Of a stretch of DNA of 64,000 nucleotides, positions 1 through 8,177 are shown piece by piece; the first letter of the stretch is position 1; every line of letters begins with the position of its first letter. The position numbers and the translations under genes were made by a program. The stretch is from CAYRSS01 sp964426945. Lineage in GTDB: Bacteria; Planctomycetota; Phycisphaerae; UBA1845. Where the stretch lies: contig CAYRSS010000013.1 of the NCBI GenBank assembly GCA_964426945.1, positions 36,559 to 100,558 of the forward strand. The letters run 5' to 3'. The notes below the pieces were generated by a model. That model did no database searches, was not told where the DNA came from, and saw only the letters and a program-made list of their open reading frames with translations.

Positions 1-725
1 AACGTCGGCGGCGTTGCGCGGTCGCCATCCGACGCGTTTGCCCAGCGAACCACCACCAGCCGCGAGACGTGTCTCCGGAGTTCGGCGAGCGTTTCGCCCG
101 CGACGAGGCGACCCTCGCGAAGGATCGCCACACGGCCGCACAAATCCTCGACCTCGCTGAGCGTGTGACTCGAGAAGAACACCGTACATCCAGCCGAAGC
201 GCGCTCCAGCAGGTAGTCGCGCAGCCGCTGCTGCATGATCGGGTCCAGCGCCGACGAGGGCTCGTCGAGGATGAGCAGCTTCGGCCGGTGCGCGAAGGTG
301 AGGATCAGGCCGAGCTTCTGCCGCATGCCGCGCGACATGCGACCGACGCGGACGCCCAGGTCGAGCCCGAAGCGCTCGGCCAGCTCGGCGCCGCTCCGCG
401 TCAGATCCATACGCCGGACAGCGCCGATGACGCGAAGCGCGGAGCGGCCGTTCATCCAGGCGTAGAGGCGCAGGTCCCCCGAGAGGTAGCCGACGTCCCG
501 TTTGATCGCCGCGCTTTGTCGGACGCAGTCCATCCCGAACACCTTGGCCGAGCCCGAGTTCGGCCGGAGGAAGCCGAGCAGGACGCGAATCGCGGTGGTT
601 TTCCCCGCGCCGTTGGGGCCAAGGAATCCGAATACCTCGCCCTCGCGGACCGACAGCGACAGGTCGATGATCCCGCGCCGCGGTCCGTAGGACTTGCTGA
701 GCCGATCTGTGACGATGACGTTCAT
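1..725 (-). CDS. ABC transporter ATP-binding protein (C-terminus beyond window)
   Basis: This is the nucleotide-binding subunit of an ABC transporter, probably of the CcmA/drug-export type. It begins MNVIVTDRLSKSYGPRRG. A Walker A (GPNGAGKTT) lies near residue 40, an ABC signature (SRGMRQKLG) near 128, a Walker B (LLILDEP) near 149 and an H-loop (SSHTLSEVEDLC) near 180. The reading frame is still open at base 1, so the protein is truncated by the window edge at about 241 residues. Its ATG overlaps the stop of the upstream methyltransferase gene by four bases (ATGA), so the two are probably co-translated. The permease partner is presumably to the left, outside the window. The ATPase call is certain; the substrate is unknown. 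Confidence 0.93.
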   Translation of the reverse strand, partial: MNVIVTDRLSKSYGPRRGIIDLSLSVREGEVFGFLGPNGAGKTTAIRVLLGFLRPNSGSAKVFGMDCVRQSAAIKRDVGYLSGDLRLYAWMNGRSALRVIGAVRRMDLTRSGAELAERFGLDLGVRVGRMSRGMRQKLGLILTFAHRPKLLILDEPSSALDPIMQQRLRDYLLERASAGCTVFFSSHTLSEVEDLCGRVAILREGRLVAGETLAELRRHVSRLVVVRWANASDGDRATPPT

Positions 726-1303
726 GCGACGGGATCTGGCTCGCGGCGCGACAGCAGCGCGAGAAACTCGCGGTTGCCGCCGTGGCCGCGAAGCGGGCTT
801 TCGATCGAGCCGGCAAGGTCCCAGCCATCACGCACCGCGGCGGCCAGCACGGCGTCTACAATTCCCGGCACGGCGTCGTCTCGCAGGACGCCGCCTTCCA
901 GCAGGGACGGCGGAGCCTCGTAGTGCGGCTTGAGCAGCGTGACGACCCGGCCGCCAGCGGCGAGCAGGGCAGCTGCGCGGGGGAGGATCTTCGCCTGCGG
1001 TGTCCAGCCCACGTCGATGGTCACCAGCGCGACCGGCTCGGGCAGGGAGACGTGGAGCGCGTTGGTCCGCTCCATCACGACGACGCGTGGATCGCGTCGC
1101 AGCTTCCACGCCAGCGTGCCGTAGGCGGTATCGACCGAGTACACCCTCGCCGCGCCGCGGCGCAGCAGACAATCGACGAATCCGCCGACGTGGCTGCCCA
1201 GATCTGCGCACACAAGACCCGCGGGGTCTACGCCGAAGCGATCCAGCGCGGCGGACAGCTTGTCGCCGCCGCGCGACACGAATGCCGTCTCGCCTGCGCT
1301 CAT
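722..1303 (-). CDS. TlyA-like FtsJ-fold rRNA methyltransferase lacking the S4 domain
   Basis: The 193 residues match the linker and FtsJ-type SAM-dependent methyltransferase domain of TlyA, the 2'-O-methyltransferase of ribosomal RNA. Visible signs are FVSRGGDKL at residues 8-16, a SAM-binding segment (DLGSHVGGFVDCLL) near 34-47, the TlyA-typical AWKLRRDPRVVVMERTNA near 65-82, and LLKPHYEA near 122. Standard TlyA is about 240-270 residues with an RNA-binding S4 domain in front. Here the protein starts immediately before the catalytic domain. The space upstream is only 93 bases and holds the rpsT terminator, so there is no room for an S4 domain. A GAGG ribosome site sits four bases before the ATG. 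It is cotranscribed with the ABC ATPase gene that follows. Confidence 0.85.
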   Translation of the reverse strand: MSAGETAFVSRGGDKLSAALDRFGVDPAGLVCADLGSHVGGFVDCLLRRGAARVYSVDTAYGTLAWKLRRDPRVVVMERTNALHVSLPEPVALVTIDVGWTPQAKILPRAAALLAAGGRVVTLLKPHYEAPPSLLEGGVLRDDAVPGIVDAVLAAAVRDGWDLAGSIESPLRGHGGNREFLALLSRREPDPVA

Positions 1304-1317
1304 CGGCCTCTGCGCAT

Positions 1318-1345
1318 GAAGAAAGCGGGCCGCGGAGCGGCCCGC
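1318..1345 (-). terminator. Rho-independent terminator of rpsT
   Basis: A perfect 9-bp GC stem (GCGGGCCGC / GCGGCCCGC, 1325-1333 with 1337-1345) has a 3-base loop. Read on the minus strand it is followed by TTTCTTC. It lies about 50 bases after the rpsT stop and just before the start of the TlyA-like gene, so it separates the two transcripts. Confidence 0.75.
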
Positions 1346-1396
1346 CCTGGTGTATCGCAGTCGCTCCGCTCGCGATGGTGCGTGCGGCTCGAAGGT

Positions 1397-1678
1397 CTAC
1401 TTGGCGCCGGCCTTGGCCTTCACCGCGTTGAGCCGCTTGGCCAGGCGCGACTTGCGACGGGAGGCCGTGTTCTTGTGCACGGTGCCCTTCGCCGCCACCT
1501 GGTCGATCGTCTTCGTAAAGGCCGTCAGCAGCTTCTGCGCGTCGTCGACCTTGCCGTCGTGCAGCGCGTCGACGAGCTTGCGGGTGGCCGTCTTCACGGC
1601 CGACTTGCGTGCCTTGTTCCGTGCGGTGCGCTTCTCGGTCTGCCGAGCGCGCTTCTTTGCCGATGCCAGATTCGCCAC
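1397..1678 (-). CDS. rpsT: 30S ribosomal protein S20
   Basis: Small-subunit ribosomal protein that binds the 5' and 3' minor domains of 16S rRNA during assembly. It is 93 residues, close to the usual 85-90, starts MANLASAKKRARQTEKRT, is very Lys/Arg rich and predicted all-helical, with the typical N-terminal SAKKR and KTATRKL segments. It is followed by a hairpin terminator. The TPR gene upstream on the same strand ends 32 bases before it, so rpsT may be read through from that gene as well as from its own promoter. Confidence 0.96.
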   Translation of the reverse strand: MANLASAKKRARQTEKRTARNKARKSAVKTATRKLVDALHDGKVDDAQKLLTAFTKTIDQVAAKGTVHKNTASRRKSRLAKRLNAVKAKAGAK

Positions 1679-1710
1679 GTCGCGTAGTCTCCGTTTCTGT
1701 CAACCTGTGG

Positions 1711-3177
1711 TCAGCCGCCCTCCGCGCCGGGAGTGGTCGGGAGACCCTCCAGTCTAGCACGGACGTCGCGGTAGTTGTAGTCGAACTTCAGGATCTGCCC
1801 GTACACCTGTCGGGCGGTCTCCACTTTCCCTGATTCCTCGTAGGCGCGGGCCAGATAGTACCGCAAATCCTTGGCCAGGTCGTCATCCTCGAATTCGTGG
1901 CCCTCCAGGGCCTCTTTGAAGGTCTCCACGGCCTGTCCGTGGAACCCCTTCTTGAGGAAGCACCGGCCCAAGTAGCAGCCGCAGGCCGAGCGGTTCTTGG
2001 GGTCGACCCGGGCAGCCTGGAAGAGCGGAATCGCGTCGTCGTAACGTCCAGCTTGAAAAAGTCTGGCGGCGTACTCGTACTTTATGCGATTGTCGGTCGG
2101 GTAGCGGGCGACGCGCTCCTTGAACACGCCCAGCTCGAACCGAAGTTGCTTGACCCGGTGCTCCGACATGGCATCGCGATCGCCGGAACGGGCCACGGCC
2201 CGCGCCTCGCGCGTCAGTTGCTTGATCCGGATGTCGTCGGCGATCTGCTTCCAGCGGTACTCGCCGCCGGCTTTAAACGCTTCAACCAACACGCCGATGG
2301 CGGCGGTCTCCTCCTCGGCCCGCTCGCGGCGGCGGAGGATCTCGACATAGTCCTTGATCAGCGCGGGATCGGTCGGGCTTGCCTCGTACGCCTGCCGCGC
2401 CTTGGCGATGAGCTGGTCGAGACGCTCGTCGCTTTGCTGCGAGCGATCGAGGTCGTGCAACTCGGCCTGGCCCTCCGCGTCGACGATGCTGTCGCGGAAA
2501 CTGCCGTCCTTGTACTTGCCGCGGAGGATGGTCATCCGCGTCGACAATTCGCGAAGGAGCTTGTCGACGTTCTGGTCCTTGGCGTGGCGGCGGCGCCACA
2601 GGCCGTACACCTCGATCCCGAGATTGTAAAGTGCCAGGGCGAGTTCGGAGTCACCGTGGTGGGCCAGGCGGTCGCCGATCTCCGTGAGGTGCTGCGTCAG
2701 CGCCTGGAACTGCTTGACGGAAACCTTGGGGTTGTTCTCCATCGCCTTGTGGCAGACGCCACCGGCCCACAGCGCGGCGTCTCCGGCGCCGAGGCGTACC
2801 GCGTTCTTCACGATGCCTTCGAGGTAGTTGAGATTGTCGGGTTCGTGGCCGAAGAGCCACAGGGAGTTGACGTACGCCTGTCTGGCGTTCTTGTCGGTCA
2901 TCGAGCGCTTCAGCGTGTCGCCCAGGCCGGGCTTGCCTCCGCCGCTGTTGCGTCGCCCGATGGAGCAGCCGTGGAGTGGCTTGAGGGCTTCTTCCACCGC
3001 GTCCGGCCAGAACTCCAGCCCGTTGACGTAGTACTCGATGGCGTAGTCCCACTGGCGCTTGTCACCCAGTTCGCGGGCGCGGACGAACCACTTCCTGGCC
3101 TTGGCCTGCTCCTCGGGTGGGGTGACGAGCCGCGGTTCGGGCGTGTTGTCAGGCTGGGGGTTTGCCTTCGCGCTCAT
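1711..3177 (-). CDS. TPR-repeat protein
   Basis: A 488-residue soluble protein with no signal peptide. TPR-like helix pairs are visible at about residues 30-65 (WDYAIEYYVNGLEFWPD) and most clearly near the C-terminus (residues 370-480), for example EYAARLFQAGRYDDAIPLFQAA, GRCFLKKGFHGQAVETFKEAL and LARAYEESGKVETARQVYGQI. The middle is highly charged and helical (ARQAYEASPTDPALIKDYVEILRRR split over two turns). TPR arrays are protein-binding scaffolds; the partner cannot be read from the sequence. It lies upstream of rpsT on the same strand and diverges from def. Similar long TPR proteins are common in planctomycetes. Confidence 0.8.
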   Translation of the reverse strand: MSAKANPQPDNTPEPRLVTPPEEQAKARKWFVRARELGDKRQWDYAIEYYVNGLEFWPDAVEEALKPLHGCSIGRRNSGGGKPGLGDTLKRSMTDKNARQAYVNSLWLFGHEPDNLNYLEGIVKNAVRLGAGDAALWAGGVCHKAMENNPKVSVKQFQALTQHLTEIGDRLAHHGDSELALALYNLGIEVYGLWRRRHAKDQNVDKLLRELSTRMTILRGKYKDGSFRDSIVDAEGQAELHDLDRSQQSDERLDQLIAKARQAYEASPTDPALIKDYVEILRRRERAEEETAAIGVLVEAFKAGGEYRWKQIADDIRIKQLTREARAVARSGDRDAMSEHRVKQLRFELGVFKERVARYPTDNRIKYEYAARLFQAGRYDDAIPLFQAARVDPKNRSACGCYLGRCFLKKGFHGQAVETFKEALEGHEFEDDDLAKDLRYYLARAYEESGKVETARQVYGQILKFDYNYRDVRARLEGLPTTPGAEGG

Positions 3178-3345
3178 GAATCACTGTGACGAGGCGGATT
3201 CTGCTCCGCCGGGATACTGGGAACCGCTCCCGGAGCGGAGGCGGGCCGGAGTGATGGCAACCTTCGATTCCGTCACACCTTTACAACGCACAAGCCGCCT
3301 ATACTATCCCGGGGGGGTTCGGTGTCAAGGCAAACGAGGGTTCGC

Positions 3346-3924
3346 ATGCCCCAGGCTGATTCGCAACGTGGTTCGCGGGTCCGAGTTCCCGACGCCCCCG
3401 AACGGATCCGGGTGGTCAACTTCCCCGACCCGACGCTGCGCCGCCGCTGCGCGCCCGTGACGGAGATCGACGACGCGATCCGCCGGCTGGCGGCTCGCAT
3501 GATCGAACTGATGCACGCGCACAAGGGGGTCGGCCTGGCCGCGCCGCAGGTGGGCGTGCCCGTTCGACTCTTCGTTTGCAACCCCACCGCTGAGCCGGGC
3601 CGCGACAGCGTGCTGATTAACCCGCACCTGTCTGATCCCGAAGGTGTTGAGGAGCGCGAGGAGGGCTGCCTCTCGCTGCCCGAGGTGACCGTCTCGATGC
3701 GGCGGGCGCAGCGGATCTCGATCGAAAGCACGGACCTCGAAGGCCGCACGACGACGGCCGTGGCTGAAGGGCTGCTGGCCCGCATCTGGCAGCACGAGTG
3801 CGACCACCTCGATGGGCGTCTGATCATCGACAACATGTCCGAGGCCGACGAAATCGCCAACCGCCGGATGATCCGCCAGCTCAAGGCCGACTACACACGG
3901 CTGAAGGGCGCCAAGACGCGCTGA
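3346..3924 (+). CDS. def: Peptide deformylase
   Basis: Removes the formyl group from the N-terminal Met of nascent proteins; a metal-dependent hydrolase. All three motifs are present: GVGLAAPQVG, EEGCLSLP (Cys metal ligand) and QHECDHLDG (HExxH-type ligands and catalytic Glu). From the ATG at 3346 it is 192 residues. This start has GAGGG six bases upstream. A GTG at 3322 would add eight residues. About 20 residues precede the usual IRVVNFPDPTLR start of the fold, a short N-terminal extension. It is followed 81 bases later by fmt, the enzyme that adds the formyl group, the classic def-fmt pairing. A TATACT at 3300-3305 could be a -10 element, without a convincing -35. Confidence 0.96.
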   Translation: MPQADSQRGSRVRVPDAPERIRVVNFPDPTLRRRCAPVTEIDDAIRRLAARMIELMHAHKGVGLAAPQVGVPVRLFVCNPTAEPGRDSVLINPHLSDPEGVEEREEGCLSLPEVTVSMRRAQRISIESTDLEGRTTTAVAEGLLARIWQHECDHLDGRLIIDNMSEADEIANRRMIRQLKADYTRLKGAKTR

Positions 3925-4005
3925 ACACCTTCAGGTAAAGTCCTGCGGCGCGGCGACCGCGTGGTCCCGCTTTTCAGCATCAGGTCCACCGCCGAGCGGC
4001 ATGCC

Positions 4006-4968
4006 ATGAGACTGGTCTTTCTCGGTTCGGGCGCGTTCGCGCTGCCGACGCTGCGCTGGCTGGCCCACAGCGGGCACGATATCCCGCTGGTGATCACGCA
4101 GCCGGCGAAGGGCGCCGGGCGTGGTCGCCGCCTTACCCGGACGCCGGTCGCGGCCGAGGCTGAGTCCTTCGGGATGACGGTGGAAGCGGTCGAGGACGTC
4201 AACGAGCCGTCTGTCGTGAGCCGGGTCGCGGCGCTGAAGGCCGACGCGGGTGTGGTCATCGCCTTCGGCCAGAAACTCGGCCCGGTATTTCGGGACACCG
4301 CGGCCGGCGGCTACATCAACCTGCACGCTTCGCTGCTGCCGAAGTACCGCGGTGCAGCGCCGATCAACTGGGCCATCATCCGGGGCGAGCAGCGCACCGG
4401 CGTGACCGTATTCCGCATCGTGGAGCGCATGGACGCCGGGCCGATCCTGTCCACGCGATGGACGGAGATCAAACCGGAAGAAACCACCGGCGAGCTGCAC
4501 GACCGGTTGGCTGCGATCGGTGTGGATGCGATGAAGGCGGCGCTCGACCTGTTCGCCTCGAATCCCTGCCCGCCGGGCGAGCCACAGGACGATAGCCAGG
4601 CGAGCAAGGCGCCCAAGCTGAGCAAGGCGGACGGGCGGATCGACTTCGCCGCACCGGCGGCCGAGGTGGCCGCGCGGATTCACGGCGTGACGCCGTGGCC
4701 CGGGGCGCAGGCCGTGTTCGAGGCCTCAGATGGACGCTGGGAGCAACTCGCAATCCTACGGGCGCGTCCGGCCCTGCCGCATGCCCGGGCGGCCATTCCG
4801 CCCGGCACGCTCGATCCGCGACTTTACGCGGCAACCGGCGATGGCTTTCTCGAACTGCTGGAGGTGAAGCCCTCGTCCGGCCGGGTCATGACGTGGCCTG
4901 AGTACGTTAACGGCCGCCGGGCTCAGCCGGGCGACCGGCTGTCGGCTCCTGAGCCGGCGAGGGATTGA
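4006..4968 (+). CDS. fmt: Methionyl-tRNA formyltransferase
   Basis: Formylates Met-tRNA(fMet) with 10-formyl-THF for translation initiation. The N-terminal formyltransferase domain starts MRLVFLGSGAFALPTLRWL and contains the signature HASLLPKYRGAAPINWAI near residue 105, with the catalytic Asn/His/Asp neighbourhood. The C-terminal tRNA-binding domain follows (KADGRIDFAAPAAEVAARI, then TPWPGA). I chose the ATG at 4006 because it begins directly with the first beta strand; a GTG at 3961 in frame would add 15 residues without homology. The length, 320 residues, is normal. It is downstream of def and converges with the PEP-CTERM-like gene 28 bases away. Confidence 0.96.
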   Translation: MRLVFLGSGAFALPTLRWLAHSGHDIPLVITQPAKGAGRGRRLTRTPVAAEAESFGMTVEAVEDVNEPSVVSRVAALKADAGVVIAFGQKLGPVFRDTAAGGYINLHASLLPKYRGAAPINWAIIRGEQRTGVTVFRIVERMDAGPILSTRWTEIKPEETTGELHDRLAAIGVDAMKAALDLFASNPCPPGEPQDDSQASKAPKLSKADGRIDFAAPAAEVAARIHGVTPWPGAQAVFEASDGRWEQLAILRARPALPHARAAIPPGTLDPRLYAATGDGFLELLEVKPSSGRVMTWPEYVNGRRAQPGDRLSAPEPARD

Positions 4969-4996
4969 GCATCCGCCTGAGAGACCGCGGGCCGTG

Positions 4997-5656
4997 CTAG
5001 CAGGCGGCCGTCCGGCGTCCGCGCCGCAGCGTGAGCCCCCCGAGACCAAGAGCCCCCAGCAGGGCGGCGCCCGGTGCCGGAACAGGCTGGCCGCGGAATG
5101 TCGGATCGTTGATGAACGATTCGCTGCCGCCGCCTTCGAAGCCCTGCACGTGCAGACCCATGCGAAGCGAGCGATCCCCGATGGCGGCGAGGACATCCTG
5201 GAATGTCTTGCCGGCCAGCAGCGTGAAGGTGATGCCCACGCTCTCACCCGGGTTCACGCCGTTGGGCTGGACGGGCGGCCCCGACTGCACGGCGAAGTCG
5301 GCCGTGAACGACGGCGTGACGGAGTTGTGCGAGGGCAGGTTGGGCGGCGCGGCCCCGGGGACGAAGTAGACCCCCGGGCCGTTCGCGATGCTGTAGAGGG
5401 TCGACAGCACCGACGTGCCGTCCCAGTAAATGTCGGCGATTGACGAAGCGCCGGGTCCGGCGTTTGTGAACGTGAAGAGCACGCGCCCGGAGGCCGCGGC
5501 GGTTACCTCCACCGCCAGCTGTGCCTCGCCGACGGCGGCGTTGACCGCGTTGTTGGAGCTGATGTTGGTGAACGAGAACATCTCCGCTCTTGCGGTGGCC
5601 GCGACGCAACCCACCACACAGAGCGCCAGGACAGCTCCCGAGTTCCTGCCGATCAT
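4997..5656 (-). CDS. Secreted protein with PEP-CTERM-like sorting tail
   Basis: A 219-residue secreted protein. The N-terminus is a signal peptide (VLALCVVGCVAATARA, cleavage probably after ARA). The body is Ser/Thr/Gly/Val rich and predicted all-beta (FSFTNISSNNAVNAAVGEAQ). The C-terminus has a variant exosortase signal: VPAPGA, then a hydrophobic stretch LLGALGLGGLTL, then basic RRGRR. PEP-CTERM tails direct processing by an exosortase/archaeosortase-type enzyme. No such enzyme is in this window. The ATG at 5656 is preferred because AAGGGGGG lies eight bases upstream; a GTG three codons earlier would sit on top of that ribosome site. The biological role of the beta domain is unknown. Confidence 0.8.
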   Translation of the reverse strand: MIGRNSGAVLALCVVGCVAATARAEMFSFTNISSNNAVNAAVGEAQLAVEVTAAASGRVLFTFTNAGPGASSIADIYWDGTSVLSTLYSIANGPGVYFVPGAAPPNLPSHNSVTPSFTADFAVQSGPPVQPNGVNPGESVGITFTLLAGKTFQDVLAAIGDRSLRMGLHVQGFEGGGSESFINDPTFRGQPVPAPGAALLGALGLGGLTLRRGRRTAAC

Positions 5657-5755
5657 ACCGGACACCCCCCTTGTCGGTTCCCCGCAGCGACACTCGTCGC
5701 GTACCGGCGGATCATACCTGGTTCGCTGCGTCGATTTCCACAGGATTCCGCGCTG

Positions 5756-5774
5756 AGTGTCAGATCATGACACT
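5756..5774. promoter_or_regulatory. Inverted repeat, possible operator
   Basis: AGTGTCA-5 bases-TGACACT, a perfect 7-bp inverted repeat centred about 109 bases upstream of the PEP-CTERM-like gene start and 77 bases after the stop of the ferredoxin gene, both on the minus strand. The size and spacing fit a dimeric regulator site. No T-tract follows on either strand (CTTATC on plus, CAGCGC on minus), so it is unlikely to be a terminator. The regulator is unknown. Confidence 0.35.
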
Positions 5775-5850
5775 TATCGACCCTGGGCAGGCGCAATCGG
5801 ACGAAGCGGCGCGCTTCCGGCCTGGCGGCGGGTTTATCGGAACAGGATGG

Positions 5851-6165
5851 TCAGGGAGCCGGCTCGGCACCGGCAGTCGGCGCGTCTCCCGACGCTGAAT
5901 CCTGGAAGGTGTTCTTGGGCTTGCGATCGACGATGTACCGTCTGCGGGCCTCGGCGTATTCCTCGACGCTCGGCAGGCTGGTCGTGAAGGCATCCGGATC
6001 GCGGGCGATCTTGCAGAGAAAGGGGATACACCACCCGCAGCCGGTTCCCGCGCTGAGGCATTCGGTCATGCGGCTGGCCTGCTCGGGGCGCTCGCGCCGG
6101 GCGAAGTGAATCAGCTTGCGCATCGAGACGTGGTAGCAGTAGCAGATTTCGTCGTCGATGTTCAT
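5851..6165 (-). CDS. BFD-like [2Fe-2S]-binding protein
   Basis: A 104-residue protein starting MNIDDEICYCYHVSMRKLIHF. It has the four-cysteine BFD-type pattern: C-x-C near residues 8-10, then CLSAGTGCGWC near 38-48. Bacterioferritin-associated ferredoxin-type domains carry a [2Fe-2S] cluster and serve electron transfer in iron release or as modules of redox enzymes. The C-terminal 40 residues are charged and probably disordered. The ATG at 6165 has GAGG five bases upstream; the frame is open further 5' but that region shows no homology. It is a lone gene between the PEP-CTERM-like gene and divergent proS. Confidence 0.85.
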   Translation of the reverse strand: MNIDDEICYCYHVSMRKLIHFARRERPEQASRMTECLSAGTGCGWCIPFLCKIARDPDAFTTSLPSVEEYAEARRRYIVDRKPKNTFQDSASGDAPTAGAEPAP

Positions 6166-6359
6166 GCGGGCCTCATTCCGGATTATACGCCGGACCGGCC
6201 GCGTAGACAGCGGCAACGCTGCCGCCCGGCTCACCGATGTTCCCGGCTGCCCGCCCACCGGCGGCTTCGCGCTCGCCCGTCGCTGCCGTGCCCGGGGGCC
6301 CTTTTTCCGCGTGTCCGCGTTTTGACCTTTCCGCGTTTTCCCCGTATTCATACCGCCCT

Positions 6360-8093
6360 ATGCGATGGACCAACTACTTCATCCCGACGGTCAAGGAAGT
6401 CCCGGCTGACGCCTTCGTCGCCTCGCATCAGCTCATGCTCCGCGCGGGGCTGATCCGGCAGGTCGTCGCCGGGGCGTACAGCTTCCTCCCGCTCGGCTAC
6501 CTGACGCTGCGCAAGATATCCCAGATCGTGCGCGAGGAGATGAACGCCGCCGGCGCCGTCGAATTGCACATGCCGGCGATGTCTCCGATCGAGTGGTGGG
6601 AGCAGACGGGTCGCGTCGAAGCGATGGGTGACGTGCTGCTGCGCCTGGCGGGCCCGAAGGACGACTGGCGCAGCCGCACGGTGCTGGGCCCGACGCACGA
6701 GGAGATCATCACCGAGATCGCCCGCGCGTACCTGACGAGCTACAAGCAGCTTCCGGTCAACCTGTACCAGATTCAGACCAAGTTTCGCGGCGAGGCGCGG
6801 CCCAAGTCGGGCGTCCTGCGCACGCGCGAGTTCCTGATGAAGGACGCCTACTCGTTCCACTCGTGCAAAGAGGGCCCCGGCGGACTGGACGAGGTCTACG
6901 ACAAGATGTACCGCGCGTACTGCAACATCTTCGCGCGGTGCGGCCTGCCGTACCTGCCCGTCGAGGCCGACAGCGGGCCGATCGGCGGCGACGCCTCGCA
7001 CGAATTCATGGTGGTCACCGAGGCCGGCGAGGACTGGCTGGTCCGCGCCGAGGACGGGGCCTACGCCGCGAACGTCGAGCGGGCCGAGGTGGCGCCGTTG
7101 GCCGACGCCGGCGATGGCCGCGGCGAGCCGATGAAGGAGGTCCACACGCCGGGCTTCACGACGATCGAGCAAGTGTCGTCGTTCCTCCAGTGCACGCCCG
7201 AGAAGATGATCAAGACGATCATCTACGAATCGAACGGCGAGCCGCTGGTGGCCCTGGTGCGCGGCGACCACGAGGTGAACGAGGCCAAGCTGTCGAAGGT
7301 GGCGAAGGTCCGCCCGCTCGTTCCCGCGGGTCCGGAGCTGATCCGCAAGCTGACCGGGGCCGAGGTCGGCTTCGCCGGGCCGGTGGGGCTGAAGGCGCGG
7401 ATCATCGCCGACCAGGCGGTGACCGTCATGCACGACGCCGTCACCGGCGCGAACAGGACCGAGTATCACCTGACCGGGGTCAATCCCGGGCGGGACTTCC
7501 AGATCGTCGAGTCGGCCGACATCCGCAACGCCGTGCCCGGCGACCGGGCGAAGAACGGCTCACCGCTCGTGTTTGAGAAGTGCATCGAGGTAGGGCACGT
7601 CTTTAAGCTCGGTACGAAGTACTCGGACGCGCTGAAGGCCACCTACGTCGGCGACGACGGCAAGACGCATCCCTTCATCATGGGCTGCTACGGAATCGGC
7701 GTGACCCGCACGATGGCCGCTGTCATCGAGGCCTTCCACGACGACAACGGCATCTCGTGGCCGATGGCGATCGCTCCCTTCCAGGTCGTCATCTGCCCGC
7801 TCGATCTGCGCGAGGAGGCGGTCGTGTCGCTGGCGGAGCGTGTCTACAAAGAACTCTCCGCGGCGGGGATCGACGTCATCCTGGACGACCGCGACGCCCG
7901 GCCGGGGTTCAAGTTCAAGGACGCCGAACTGATCGGCTTCCCGATCCGGGTCACCATCGGCAAGAAGGGGCTCGCTGACGGGGTCGTGGAGGTTACCACC
8001 CGCCGGACCGGTACGACGGAGAAGCTGCCCCCTGACGCCGTGGTCGCGCACGTGCGGCAGCAGGTGGCGGACACGACAGGTCGCAACGGCTAA
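6360..8093 (+). CDS. proS: Prolyl-tRNA synthetase (bacterial type)
   Basis: Class II aminoacyl-tRNA synthetase charging tRNA(Pro). From ATG 6360 (MRWTNYFIPTVKEVP) it is 577 residues, the usual size of the bacterial ProS with an editing (INS) insertion. Visible are AGLIRQVVAGAYSFLPLG, motif 2 (LGPTHEEIITEIARAYLTSYK then FRGEARPKSGVLRTREF split), the INS domain from about residue 225 to 390 (EQVSSFLQCTPEKMIKTI), motif 3 region GCYGIGVTRTMAAVIE, and the anticodon-binding domain from about residue 465. The frame is open for 41 codons upstream but these look non-coding. No clear ribosome site precedes the ATG. Confidence 0.95.
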   Translation: MRWTNYFIPTVKEVPADAFVASHQLMLRAGLIRQVVAGAYSFLPLGYLTLRKISQIVREEMNAAGAVELHMPAMSPIEWWEQTGRVEAMGDVLLRLAGPKDDWRSRTVLGPTHEEIITEIARAYLTSYKQLPVNLYQIQTKFRGEARPKSGVLRTREFLMKDAYSFHSCKEGPGGLDEVYDKMYRAYCNIFARCGLPYLPVEADSGPIGGDASHEFMVVTEAGEDWLVRAEDGAYAANVERAEVAPLADAGDGRGEPMKEVHTPGFTTIEQVSSFLQCTPEKMIKTIIYESNGEPLVALVRGDHEVNEAKLSKVAKVRPLVPAGPELIRKLTGAEVGFAGPVGLKARIIADQAVTVMHDAVTGANRTEYHLTGVNPGRDFQIVESADIRNAVPGDRAKNGSPLVFEKCIEVGHVFKLGTKYSDALKATYVGDDGKTHPFIMGCYGIGVTRTMAAVIEAFHDDNGISWPMAIAPFQVVICPLDLREEAVVSLAERVYKELSAAGIDVILDDRDARPGFKFKDAELIGFPIRVTIGKKGLADGVVEVTTRRTGTTEKLPPDAVVAHVRQQVADTTGRNG

Positions 8094-8177
8094 GCGCAGC
8101 CTGATCGCTGCTGAATCCGGTCAGGGGCGCACCGCAGGTCTGGCACCATTCGGCTCAGGCGGAGGCCGCCGAGATGG

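Noticed and set aside
3366..3405. tRNA-like T-arm (GGGTCCGAGTTCCC) and flanking G/C-rich arms
   Set aside because: The loop is one base too long, no anticodon arm or acceptor pairing fits, and the bases lie in the N-terminal coding part of def (Arg-Val-Arg-Val-Pro).
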